Shown here one piece after another: positions 1 to 11,402 of a stretch of DNA of 64,000 nt. The translations under genes were made by a program, and so were the position numbers. Position 1 is the first letter of the stretch, and each line of letters starts with the position of its first letter. This stretch comes from Plasmopara viticola (Eukaryota; Oomycota; Peronosporomycetes; Peronosporales; Peronosporaceae): NCBI GenBank assembly GCA_001695595.3, contig MBPM02000062.1, positions 124,001-188,000 of the forward strand. Direction: 5' to 3'. A model generated the notes under the pieces. The model had not been told where the DNA came from and did not search any database. It saw only the letters and a list, made by a program, of their open reading frames with translations.

Positions 1-1818
1 ATTCTCACGTGGCATATTTGAGAAGATATTCCAGGACTCCATTTACCAAAATTGGCGACATGGATAAAATGTTCCGTAGACGATTGTTCATCCATTTCAG
101 AAACTTCTTTGAAGGCCATTTTGAACTTATCGGTGTAAGCTGTACGTCGCGTAATTGACTGGAGGCTACTTGGAGAGAAAGTAGGACTTCACGCGAGTCA
201 AAAACATAAACTTTGTTCTTGTGAGAGAATTAAGCTAACAATTGCGTTATTTCCGTAGTTGACAGGCGGTCTCGGCTTTGTCTAGGCACGGTGCTATTAC
301 TCGATTGTAACAAATAATGCATAACACATCAGTCAGTGCGCTGCAATTTGTACTATTTCACAGCTATGGAAAGGGGGAGATACTTCAAATAACGCGAAAT
401 TATAACAACATCTTTTACAGCTTATATAAATTAAAGCTATCGAAGTCTTCTAGTAAGACAAAGTTGCGAATTGCTCGTAGCTGTCGTGAACGGCTTCCAT
501 ACTTCAAATTACACTTTTTTGTTAATGGCCATCCAATTGCGACACATCCATTTGGGTGCGGGTTGGTTGGGCAGTCATACTTTTGGGTGTAATTGCTTGT
601 CCACTTCAGTGACATAACTTAATTCGGATGCTTTGGGTATCGAATCAGGTCACAACTTAGACAAAGCACGGAGTGAGTAGCCAAATGAGTCTTCCATGAA
701 AATAACAACGAAAAATATTGCGATTCTTTGGTCTTTGACTTTTTACAGCCATGGAAGACGTGACGACGATAGGGACACGTTGAGGTCACTTATGACTTGA
801 AAATTTGGTGAGCAAAGACGCAGAAAATAGCGGCGTGTCTGGCTTAAATGCCACACTTACACGATGCAAATTCAATAGAGGAACTTTGCTGCATGTCGAT
901 CCAATTACGCCAATCGACAATAATACGCTGTAAAAGATACTGATAGTGATGCTGTGCACATGTCTACATGCTTTGTGATGAAGATGAAGCTCAAAATTTT
1001 TATCGCTGATTGCAATGGTCGTATTTCAAGTAGACAATTGGTCCTTCAGGCACTTCTCTGTAGCAAGATTGCTGTCGTGTGTGAGACAGAGCCTTAGTCT
1101 TGTTTAAAACCAATGTCAGTAATATCACCATTAGTTCCACGTGCAAAGTCAATATTGATCATATGGCTTATTATTGTCTACCGTCCATGTTTGATATCTT
1201 GCCAATGTAATTTGTTTGAAAAAAAAGTTTCGGGATAGATTCCTTTTCAGAAATTTTGCAATGCCAATAATTACGAATGGAATTGGCTACTTTGTATTAA
1301 TTGTTTACTACCCTAACCCAGACATTGCTCTGGCGTCGGATCAGGTTAGAAATCTTTCCGAAAAAAACGTGCAAATACAGCGACTTGACCCGCTCTTTCC
1401 GACAAATCCCTCTATATTAGCGAGTGGGGTAGATGAGCGAATACATTTTGACTGCAAAAAGTGTACGTCACGTCCTTGCAGATGACAACAATAGGTACCT
1501 CTCTCTTATACTAAAGCTGCGCTTATTGCTTGATCTGTGTGGCTGGGCCAATCCCACTACTGAATCGTAATTGCATCTTGTTCCTCTCTATCTGACGTCC
1601 GCCTCATCCTACAAGCGAGTATTGTCGCCGTATGCCGTATGGCCTCAACCTGATCACGTAGCCTGATCCTCTCTCACATAGAATACTCCCCAAACCAGAT
1701 GGGGATCGTGCTAATATTCGTAGATAGGCAAACCATTCTCAATACGGCCACTGGCTTTTTGCCCTGGCTAATGCCGCCCTAATCTGGTAAAGACTAGTCT
1801 TTAAATCGTAATTTGCAG
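1..1818. other. Gene-free spacer
   Basis: No open frame here has convincing composition or a recognisable domain; the longest frames are about 90 codons and lie in AT-rich sequence. The only structured item seen is a 30-nt dispersed repeat at 551-580 that recurs at 16441-16470. Confidence 0.6.
551..613. repeat. Dispersed repeat, copy A
   Basis: Positions 551-580 match 16441-16470 at 27 of 30 bases (core TTTGGGTGCGGGTTGG), and a second block at about 599-613 resembles 16480-16494 (GTCCAC...AGTGRC). The spacing is similar but not identical, as expected for two decayed copies of one mobile-element end. The parent element is not recognised. Confidence 0.5.
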
Positions 1819-1834
1819 TCCATTGCGTTCTTCC
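1819..1834 (+). promoter_or_regulatory. Initiator-like motif before secreted protein 1
   Basis: The pyrimidine-rich stretch TCCATTGCGTTCTTCC directly precedes the ATG. It resembles the oomycete initiator core (YCATTYY), and CCATTGCGTTC recurs exactly upstream of the ZIP gene at about 25119-25129. If transcription starts here the 5' leader would be very short; assignment is by eye. Confidence 0.35.
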
Positions 1835-2632
1835 ATGCGCGTGAGTACGCCCGTCTCGATCGCGGCCATCGCGCTCTTCTCAAGTCAACGCGTCGTGGCT
1901 GCGACTGCACGTGCGCGCCACCTCGTGGCAACTTCTGCCGATGGGTCGCAACTCCCTGATCAAGACACGAACGATGCCACGTCGCAAATGAGCAAAGCAG
2001 AGTTAATTGCGTGGATTACACAGAATTACGCCAACGACGCGAGTGGCAGCACCAGCTCGAGCGGGGCGCTCGTCAAGCAGGCGCTGCTTGCTGACGAGAG
2101 TGCGGCGACGAGCAAGAAGACGACAGCTGCGCTCTCGGGGGATACGAGTAGTAGCGGCGAGCTCGATTTCTTTTCCTTTATGAATCAAATGAACGGAAAG
2201 GACGGGGACAAGAAAGCGAGTAACTCGGTCGAGTCGAGCGATAGCGGCAGCTTTGCGCTCGACTTGACGAGTGACGAATTGCAGGAATTAAAGGATCTCG
2301 GCTTGATCTCAGGTCCTTCCTCGGGGTCCAAAAATCCAGACGACGATCTCACCAACGCATTAGCTTCGCTCAACGAAGGCACGGCGGCGAGCGCTGACGT
2401 CACGTTGGCGGACGCGGCCACGACAAGTGCCGCGAGCACGGAAGACGGCGAGGATCCTGAAGATGACGCACTGCCCGTCATCCCGACGTCGACGATAGCC
2501 CCCACGGAGATAGAAGAACCCAAGTGCGAGACGGGGTTTTGGGCCAATACGAAATCGTGGTGGAAAAACACGTTTGGTAGCGGCGACAAGTGTGCTCTTG
2601 ACCGTCGACTGCGTTCGAACGAGGAGACGTAG
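1835..2632 (+). CDS. Secreted low-complexity protein 1, two-Cys/Trp tail family
   Basis: Predicted secreted protein of 265 residues; function unknown. The start chosen is the ATG at 1835: an in-frame TTG at 1823 would add four residues, and the 1835 start aligns exactly with the MRV start of the two paralogues at 41780 and 57618. Residues 1-22 form a signal peptide (MRV, then an Ala/Ile/Leu core with ALFSSQ at 13-18). RHLV lies at residues 28-31, the same place as RNLV in protein 3. The middle is acidic and rich in Ser, Asp, Ala and Thr with no recognisable domain. The only two cysteines lie near the C-terminus and bracket an aromatic cluster (CETGFW...SWWKN...C), likely a disulfide loop. The protein ends in RRLR followed by acidic residues. 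It resembles oomycete secreted effector-like proteins in layout but has no canonical N-terminal RxLR-dEER. Confidence 0.85.
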   Translation: MRVSTPVSIAAIALFSSQRVVAATARARHLVATSADGSQLPDQDTNDATSQMSKAELIAWITQNYANDASGSTSSSGALVKQALLADESAATSKKTTAALSGDTSSSGELDFFSFMNQMNGKDGDKKASNSVESSDSGSFALDLTSDELQELKDLGLISGPSSGSKNPDDDLTNALASLNEGTAASADVTLADAATTSAASTEDGEDPEDDALPVIPTSTIAPTEIEEPKCETGFWANTKSWWKNTFGSGDKCALDRRLRSNEET

Positions 2633-5600
2633 AGTAGGGAAAGAGACTTTGGAGTCTCTTGTTTGCTATTAGGTCTGTTGCACGACTGCATAATTGAGTA
2701 AGGTTGCTCTCTGCTTTGCTATGATGGAGCACGAAACAAGGTTGAAAAACTATGCATTGGTTTCGATAAAAAAAAACTTTTTTTTGACTTGTCACGAGAC
2801 GAAGCTCTCGAGTTAATTTGATCAATTTCTGACCACGAAAAGGGTCGGGTAGTTACTGTTCGCGACACGACAGAGTACCTCATGCTAAGCTCAAAGCACT
2901 GTTGTTTGGATATTCCCATTTGCTTGGTTACATTTTAAGTGTTGGTGACTATTTCCGACCTTTAAGTTGCGTTCGTATGCAATTTTTATGGTATTACTAA
3001 CACTAATAACACAAAGTTCGTTCTTTGCATGTACAACAGCAATATATTGACAAGAAATAGACCATGGATTTTTTTGCTTGGTTCGCCGGGCACGAGACAC
3101 TTTTGTCTTCAAGTGGCGTAAAGAGACCTATTGCTTACATGATCATGGCGGCAGATAAGCGTGCTTCTGGAACCATGTATACGAAGGTGGGGTGGAGCTT
3201 GTTCTGCGTAAAAGACCACCGTTTAAGCCCCCTGCGCTATCCGTGCTTCAGAACTTGCTTTTACAATTTTCGGTGCGAACGTTTGTTGAGCACGATCATC
3301 AAATTTTTACAGCGTATAAGATTGTATTTACTCAATCAGGGATAGGTGAGTATAGAGCTGCGAGGGGAAATGGGAATTGTTGCCCTTGTAAAAGGGCTAA
3401 AAGTCTTTTGGCGTGTTTAGGGCAATCAAATTACTAATGTAAAATACAAGAAGCGAATTCGCGGAGTTAACAGAATTGACATACTCGCTTCGTAAAAATC
3501 TTTGCATCCTATCTTGGCAACATTTATCGCTTGTCATTCGTCTTAACCCTCTCTTTCGACAAATTCAAGTCATACTGCTGGTCACATGTGCGTCGACAAG
3601 CCACAACGTTACCTTTTACTCATGCAAATGCTTACAAAGTGGAAACAATAGCAACAAGTATGTAAAACCAAATTGATTTAAATAGCAATGTCGTCACCGA
3701 AAGCCATCTTTCTTCTTTGAGCAGAAAGCAGTTTTTAGCTCGAAAGCGACCCTTCACATCCCTTCCCACTTAGACTTGAGATCACCACGGTTCCATTTCT
3801 CATAAATTGAATTGGCTTGGTCATAACGATGACTTGACAGGCAGACAAGAAGTCGGACGATTCGCCAATCTATTTTACGATGACCAAAGTAGCACGAAAG
3901 AAGGTTCTTCGAAATTGTTTTAGGTACCTCTGCACCAAATCGGCCTCTGCGCTTATTACAAAGACCCTTCAGCAATAAAGACTGTTCAGCAGCGACAACG
4001 CGATCTTTACTCTGTCGTGGCGTGAAATGTGCGCCTACCGTTCTACCTCGCTCGGTGATCCACAAACACCTCCGCCTTTAAGCAATAGATATGGCAAATA
4101 ACTACATGGGTTTTCACTCGCTAGGGCTGCAAAGAAGTTCCAGGTCAATTAGAACGCCGTCAAAATAACCTCGTCGAACGGGATTACGGCCGAGAGGATG
4201 CTGAGTTTGGCGCTAAAATACGGGCCTTGCGAAAGGCCTTGCTAAAAGTCCAAGGCTTTTTATGACCAGTTGCAAAAGACTGAGGTCAAAGCACGTTACT
4301 CGATTGAGTTCAGCGATTAAATGAGAGTTAGAAGCTATTTGACTCACTCACCGTCACTATCGAGGCAAAATGCCACCGTATGAGAGGTCTATTTTTCTCG
4401 GCAACGGGTTGGAAGGAGAAGAGAAGGACCTTCGGAATGGTCATTCTCTGAAATATGAAGACCATAGCGCTGAGATAAACGCTCGCTTTCTTCGAGCACT
4501 CCAAGACTTCCTAAAAGGCCACTTCTTGCGTGACATCTGTGAATGGCACTTGGTCTCAAACGAGACATTTCTCCAGCAAAACCTCACGGTTACTATGCGC
4601 GGGTGTTTCATTTTCGCATCAAGATTTACTTATAAATTTGATCAGGGCAGTGAGAAGCTGATGACACGGATTGTCAACACCTACTTCTCAGCACTGTCAC
4701 CAGCACAATTTACTTAAATAATGCTTTCTGGGATAAGATTTACCTTTACGATCCTGCAGATCCATCCTTAATCAATGTTTCAAGCAATTAAAACACAAGG
4801 CAGAAAATGCTTTTGGAGGAACACAATGTTCTAATGCGTGAGTAGAAGGGCTGAGAAAAATAGTTTTTTAGCATATTGACATATGTACAAATGAAAGAGC
4901 AAGGAATCAGATCATATTCTGGCCTGCGTAAAAGCACATTAGCACGTGGCAATTTGAAGTAAAAAAAGAACTTTTATTACGCAAAAAGTGGTAACAATCT
5001 TGCCTTTCTTACGACAAGTGGGACGCTTTTGTTGTAAATGTCCAGGATGTACGATCTGACTAGACCACAGAGGCTTAAACTTCAAAAGTTTACGTTAAAA
5101 TAAAATTCAAGGCATAATGTATCTCTTTATAACCAATAATTGTACGCTAAAAGGCTCCGTACGCCTTCACTATGTTGCAACAACATGGAACCGATGGCAC
5201 AACAGGGAACGCTTCAGTCGATGCTAATTGCAAGAAATGCTACGAGGGCTATTTAAAAATGCTTTTGGGGTCTTGGGGACCAGCAAGTTTTATCTCAATA
5301 ACAATTGATATGTCTTTGCGGTGTAAAAGATCAAAGCTCTCCACTGCCACAAAATTTTTGAATTGTTTCTCATATTATCGTACATCTGGTATAAACAGCA
5401 GTTCGCTGCTCGTGCTTTTTCTTCAAGAACTGTCAAGCTCAGAGAAGAAAAGCCTTTTTTGATGTGGGTCAACCACACACCAATAATATGAACTTGAGAG
5501 AGCAATTTGCTCCAATTAGTCACCAATGTTTCCTAGCCCTAAGATATTGTAGTTTCATAGATACCTCAGAACTTGATTTTCTGGTAAACAGTTCCTTGTC

Positions 5601-6960
5601 ATCATTAATTAGCAGCCCTAAGTTACCTCGACTGCAATGAGATGCCTCGCTTTCGTCCGTTCCCGTCGTTTTGCAGTGGCGCACAGCCAATGACATGCGG
5701 TAAGCGACGCTAAAATAATTTTATCGTGTCGTGTCTCAAGGTTTAGCCTTTAAAACCACAACCTTCTATCATGAATAAAAGAAAATCGAGATGGCCAGTA
5801 TGGCGGTCACCATCTATAGTCCAAATAAGAGCCCGCTAAGGCTTTTCTTGACGCTATCTGATGCTGGCTATTTGTATCCATACAATAAACGTTTTCGATT
5901 AATCGAACGAGGCCTTTGCAAGACCAGCATAGCCAGCACTTGATTGTTAAAAAATACTTGATGTATCTATTTCCGCAAGTCTTTTAGTAATTGTGGAGCA
6001 AAGATCAGCTTAGACAGTCCTCGGGGTCTAAGAGTTCCGTGCCTGCATACAAAGTAGCCGAGAAAGTCACTCTCCTTTAGCTTTTTTTGGTGTTGGCATA
6101 AAGGCCATCGCTCCTGCAAAGTACTCGAGAACTTCAATCTCTTCCATCTTTTGTCGGTGTTGGCATAAAGGCTATCGATCCTTATGACTTCAAAAACTTC
6201 CCTTTGATAGACCTAGACGCCAAAAGAGTTTGACTCTCTTGTTCAGGTATAGGAATTTCCACCTACTTAATCAGTACGATGTACAACGTACACTCGTACA
6301 TGTTATTGAGCAACGCGTCCTTACAAGAAATGGTGTCCGTGCATGTACAAATACAATGTTCAGCTTAAGGTTGGAGTCTTACATTGCGTTTAAGTATAAA
6401 CCAAAGGTTAGAGACCTCATACTTCTAAGTGTTGATCTATTGAAGAGTTTTGCGTTAAAAGCACTTGATGCAGCGATCCAAAAAATTCCATATTCACCGT
6501 ATATCGTTTATTGGAGCTCGTTTATTGAAGCTTTGCTCAGATGTGGTGTCCACAGATTGCGGTGTCACAAGACAATGGCCAATGCCACGAGAGCGGCAAA
6601 CGCTCATTGTTCTTTGTTTGGTTGCATGAAGGCAAAAGAATATCATAATGTGGGAATCAAAATCTCCGCGCTTTTAGTGAGAATAAAATTGTTTTACTTG
6701 ACACAAATGTGAAGTTGCTGCAATCGGTAAACAAATCCTTGCGAATACTTTCTCTCACACATATCGATTATTACTATTCCAACCAACATTTTCTACAACC
6801 CATGCGCATATTTTGTCGACCCGTCCGTACAAAGCTGCCTTCGTATTCATGTATGTGTCAATACAGACGTTGACAGGCTAGACGCTACGTTCCCATTCAT
6901 GTTACAAGGCCAACAAGCATCCTAAAACGCCGCTCGCCCAATCCCTCTATAAATTCATAC
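2633..6960. other. Gene-free spacer
   Basis: AT-rich, with only scattered short frames (the longest are 160 codons at 6230-6712 and 115 codons at 4370-4717) that have no recognisable domain and no GC-rich coding composition. A 22-nt motif is directly repeated at about 6089-6110 and 6156-6177 (GGTGTTGGCATAAAGGC core, 67-nt spacing). Confidence 0.55.
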
Positions 6961-6988
6961 ATCCATTCCCATTAGGGTTCGGTCAACT
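6961..6988 (+). promoter_or_regulatory. Initiator-like motif before TPP II
   Basis: ATCCATTCCCATTAGGG followed by GGTCAAC resembles the oomycete initiator plus flanking promoter region (TCATTYY... with a CAACC-like block). It lies about 95-120 nt before the chosen ATG at 7080, a plausible leader length. By-eye match only. Confidence 0.4.
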
Positions 6989-7079
6989 TCACAATATCAA
7001 CGGTTATGACAGGGTGTGTACACTGTGCCCAACCGGTACCCCACGCAATCTTCCCCACATCCCAATCGCTCGGTCCCCC

Positions 7080-10000
7080 ATGAAGTCCTTTCCGACGGCG
7101 TGGCTGTTGCCCAAGGAAGAAACGCTCGCGACGCCCTTTCTCGAGCAATACCCCGACTACGATGGTCGCAATACCGTGGTCGCGATCTTCGATACCGGCG
7201 TGGATCCAGGGGCGAGTGGCTTGCAGACCACGCCGGACGGGCGGCCCAAGATCCTCGACATTGTCGACGCCACGGGCGCGGGCGACGTCGACACGTCGAC
7301 GGTCATTGAAGCAAAGGACGGGTGCTTAACCCTCGCTTCTGGGCGCGTCTTGACGCTCAATCCCGCGTGGACACCGAGTGCGGATGGCACGTACCACGTT
7401 GGGACGGTCGCGGGGTACCACTTGTTCCCCACTTCGTTAACCACGCGACTCAAGACGGAACGGAAAGAAGCGTTTGAGATCCACCAACGACGTGCCGTGA
7501 ACCAGGTACAAGCGGACTTAGTCGAGTGGGGGTGCCAAAACGGTACCACGTGCACGGATCCCGTCAACGTCAAGGAGAAAAAAGAGCTCGAGACCCGGCT
7601 CGAGCAATTGAACGAGCTTGCAAGAGCCTATGAAGACCATGGACCCATCTACGACGCCATTGTCTATCACGACGGGCTCGCGTGGCGAGCAGCGCTCGAT
7701 ACGACGGAAAGTGGTACCTTTACCAACATTCCGACCCTCACGAATTATCGGCTCGAACGCCAGTACGCCACGTTCTCGGACAAGTCGCAGCTGAATTACG
7801 TCTTGAATATCTACGACAATGGCAATACGTTGAGTATTGTCAACGACGTGGGCGCCCATGGTACACACGTGGCGGGCATCGTCGCGGCGTACGATCCCGA
7901 GCAACCCGCGTGCCATGGCGTGGCACCTGGTGCCCAAATTGTGGCCGTCAAGATTGGCGATGGTCGACTGGACGGCATGGAGACGACTGCTGCCATCAGT
8001 CGTGCCATCGCGGCCGTGATCAAAGCCAAGGTGGATATCGTCAACATGAGCTACGGCGAGTATGCGTCCCAGCACAATTATGGCCGCGTGATTGAGCTGA
8101 GCAACGAGTTGGTGAACGACCATAACGTGACGTTCGTCGTCAGTGCCGGGAACAATGGCCCCGCGTTGGGTACAGTGGGGGCACCCGGCGGTACGACGTC
8201 CAGTCTCTTGTCCGTCGGGGCCTACGTCTCGCCGCAAATGATGGAAGGCGAGTACATTCTGCGGGACAACAACTTGTCGGGCATTGCCTACACGTGGTCG
8301 TCCCGTGGCCCAACGTTTGATGGCGACGTGGGGGTCAACGTGTGTGCCCCCGGTGCCGCCATTGCCCCGGTACCCAAATGGACCTTGACCAAGAAGCAAT
8401 TGATGAATGGTACATCCATGTCGTCGCCCAACTGTGCAGGAAACGTGGCGCTACTCATCAGTGCCATGAAAGCGCTCGGTCTCGACTACACGCCGTACTC
8501 GATCCGTCGTGCGCTCGAGAATACGGCGAAAACGATCCCACACGTCGACGTGTATGCGCAAGGCAAAGGCTTGATCCAACTTGTACCCGCTTTCGAGTAC
8601 ATGCGGTACACTTATCCCGTTGATGGACCGCTCAAGTGCCCCTTGCAGTACCACATTCAAACATCGTCGGGACCAGGCAATGCGCGTGGCATTTTCCTTC
8701 GCGATCGCATCGACTTTGAGCACGAAAGCACCGAAGTCGACGTGACCGTGACGCCCGTGTTCCACAAACACACGCTGCAAGCGGACAAATGTACCTATGA
8801 ACAGCACGTTCGCCTCGTGCCTTCAGTGCGTTGGGTCCACGTTGGCCACAACATGGCCCTCTTGCATACTGGCCGGTCGTTCAAAGTGCTGGTGGACACC
8901 AAGCACTTGGCGACGGGCGACCACCATTATGGCGAAATTGTCGCGTACGATACCCAGCACGAAAAGCGGGGCGCGTTGTTTACGATTCCAGTCAGTGTCA
9001 CCAAGCCAGAGAGTGCCACGTCAGTGGTACAGTGGCACCACCACTTGCAACCGGGCCGGCTCGTGCGGCACTTTTGTACCCCTCCAGTCGGTACAACGTG
9101 GGCCGACGTGTTCCTGTCCCGTGCCAACGATACCAACGTAAACGCGCACGCGTCCCGAACCCTCTTTATGTTTGATGCCCTGCAATTCCAGCCCCATGTG
9201 CGGCAAAGTCAATCGTCGTACCACAAGACGTTTACGCTCGACCCGGGACAAGAACTGGCGTTTAGTCTCGACGTCCAAGGTGGTCTGACGACCGAGTTTT
9301 GTTTCAGTCAGTTCTGGAGTGCCCTTGGCGACTCGATGGTACACCTTGAGATCCAATTCCATGGGATTGTACCAAATCAAGAGCAGATTGTCATGTTGGG
9401 AGGAGAAGGAGCGCACAAGGTCCTCGTGTCGAGTCGAGTCCAGACTGAAGTGGTGGCGCCGCACGTCGCGTTTACCAAGTACGTCCAGCACCTTCGTCCC
9501 ACGACGGCCGAGATCTCGCCGTTGAGTACCAGTCGGGACCAATTTCCGGACCAGCGGCAAGTGTACCAATTGGTCCTCACGTACCCGTTTGTGAAAAAGG
9601 AACCGGGGATCGTGGTACCCCGCTTGCCCTTGTTGCATGGCCGGCTCTACGAGTCGCCGTTTGAAGCGCAATTGATGATGATCTTTGACGACAAGAAGCA
9701 ATACAAGGGCTGTTCCGACGCGTACGGCACGGCCACGACGCTGTCGAAAGGAGCGTATTCGATCCGCGCCCAAGTACGACACGAAGACGTGCAGAAACTC
9801 GAGAAACTCAAGCACATGATCTTGTTCCTCTCCCACGACACGAAGGAGCTCACGGCGTCCGTGTATACTCATCCAGACGACGTCGCGTTGGGTCGCAAAC
9901 CCATGGAGAAGACAACCTTGCGCCTGGAAAAGGCCGTGCCGCTGTATATTGGCGAACCTGCGATTGAAAACCTCCCTGCTGGACATGCCGTTGGCGAGGT

Positions 10001-10894
10001 GTTGACTGGTACCATTTCGTTTGGGCCCAAAACCGGCACCATGAAAGGGTACGTCCGGTCCCGCCCGTTTGTACCTATCGACTTCACCTCATTGATTGTG
10101 TACAACTCTGTTGGTACAGGAGTGGTCGACGACCCCATGGCTTTGCCATCACGTACGTCATGCCCCCCGCCCCCGTTTCGGACAAGGAGATTGAGCCCGA
10201 CGTGCCGGACGAGCGTGACGAAGCCGTGGTGGCGCAGGAAGCCGTTCGCGATCTGCTCTTGGATCGCGTGACGAAATTAGCCGGCAAAGCAACCTTCTTG
10301 CCCGCGTGGCAGCGTCTGGACGAGCAATTTCCCGCCTGCTTGCCGATCCTCCAGGCCAAGCTGCACCACTTTGACTCGGACGCCTTGCGCTCGAGTCACT
10401 TGGCACAAGTGCTGGAAGCGGCGGACGCCGTGCTGGCACTTGTTGCACCCGACGCGTTGGCCCAGTTTTTTGGTACACGACGTGGCGTGGACGAAAGTAC
10501 CACGGAGAAACAGGTACGCAAGGCCAAGGAGAAGGACAAGGCGCTGTGGTGCGATGCCTTGGCCCGCAAAGCGCGGGCGTTGGGCGACTTGGGCCAATGG
10601 GACGCGTTTCAAGCCACGTACGCGACGCTGGCCAAGTGGGACGAGGTCGATGCCGCGGCCTACGTGCACGTGGCGCTCTTGCACGATGGCCACGAGAAGG
10701 CGTGGGGGCGTGCGCTGCAGCGGCTGCGAAAGGTCCAGGCGATGGACGCGGCGGACAGAAAGAAGGTCATTGCCGACGAGCTGCTCGTGGGTGAGACGAA
10801 GAGGGTGCTGGAGGCACTGGGATGGGCACACTGGGTCGCGTACGAGACGCAGTGGGAGCGACGTCGGGCGCCGCCTTTGTACCGCCGCTTCTAG
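7080..10894 (+). CDS. TPP2: Tripeptidyl-peptidase II (frameshifted)
   Basis: Giant cytosolic serine exopeptidase that removes tripeptides from N-termini of peptides released by the proteasome. The N-terminal part is a subtilisin-type (S8) domain. The catalytic triad is visible: Asp38 in FDTGVDPG, His260 in GAHGTHVAG and Ser446 in NGTSMSSPN, at almost the same spacing as animal TPP II. The long Asp-His insertion typical of TPP II is present, as are the middle beta-rich and C-terminal helical regions. The first in-frame ATG (7080) gives FPTAWLLPKEET close to the start, as in the family; an upstream in-frame GTG at 7014 is rejected. The reading frame changes once near 10133-10136: residues up to about 1019 are read in one frame, and the last ~250 (from about 10139, in-frame ATG at 10160) in another, ending at 10894. 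Combined length (about 1,270) fits the family. The break is either an assembly error in a C run or a genuine mutation. Confidence 0.93.
10133..10136 (+). other. Probable single-base frameshift in TPP II
   Basis: A run of four C bases marks the best place for a one-base deletion: upstream the TPP II frame starts at positions divisible by three, downstream it continues in the frame of 10160-10894. No GT-AG pair at the junction fits an intron. Homopolymer sequencing error is the simplest explanation; a real mutation would truncate the C-terminal helical region. Confidence 0.6.
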
Positions 10895-11375
10895 TCGAGG
10901 TTGAGGTGGCCCACATTGCCTATAAGCATGACCCCCCAACACACCATACTGAAACGAAGACGACACTTTCCCCGATCCTTTTCTACTTTTTATTAGGAAT
11001 TACAAATGTGCTCGAATTAACCTTTTGGAACATACAATTTATTGGATAGGCTATAAAGAGGATCCTTACAATAAAAAAGCGTAACATTTCTGTCAACTTC
11101 GTTGCTGCTTTTTGGATCGCATTCATGCGAGGACATCAAAGTTGTATGCTTCCGCTGTATAATCCGAATCGGCTTTTAATATTTGAAAGTGCTCGTAAAT
11201 CTACTCCCATGCCTAGCAGAAAAGGAGAAAGCTGCCTTGAGGCAACACGCTCAGCCAACGACAATTTTATTGATTGCATATATTGGAACATTGTATGTAG
11301 CGCGTAGACAATACTTCTCAATCTTTTGTGGAGTACTAAACTTCACATCTAAACAATAATATTCTAAAATATGAA

Positions 11376-11391
11376 TCCATTGCCGCCAATC
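11376..11391 (+). promoter_or_regulatory. Initiator-like motif before PRMT7
   Basis: TCCATTGCCGCCAATC lies 12 nt before the ATG at 11403 and shares CCATTGC with the motifs ahead of secreted protein 1 and the ZIP gene. Weak by-eye similarity to the oomycete initiator. Confidence 0.3.
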
Positions 11392-11402
11392 AAATCGTAG
11401 CC

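Noticed and set aside
1823..1834. Upstream TTG start for secreted protein 1
   Set aside because: The ATG at 1835 aligns exactly with the starts of the two paralogues and is the normal eukaryotic start codon.
4370..4717. 115-codon plus frame as a small gene
   Set aside because: AT-rich, no signal peptide, no recognisable domain, no supporting context.
7014..7079. GTG-initiated extension of TPP II
   Set aside because: Non-ATG start; the extra 22 residues are unlike the family, while the ATG at 7080 gives the expected N-terminus.
7518..8399. 293-codon minus-strand frame inside TPP II
   Set aside because: Antisense shadow of a GC-rich gene; no domain, and the plus strand carries the catalytic motifs.
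9021..9986. 321-codon minus-strand frame inside TPP II
   Set aside because: Antisense shadow; Arg/His/Leu-rich composition typical of reverse reading of GC-rich coding sequence.
10277..10966. 229-codon minus-strand frame over the TPP II C-terminus
   Set aside because: Antisense shadow of the clear TPP II continuation frame.
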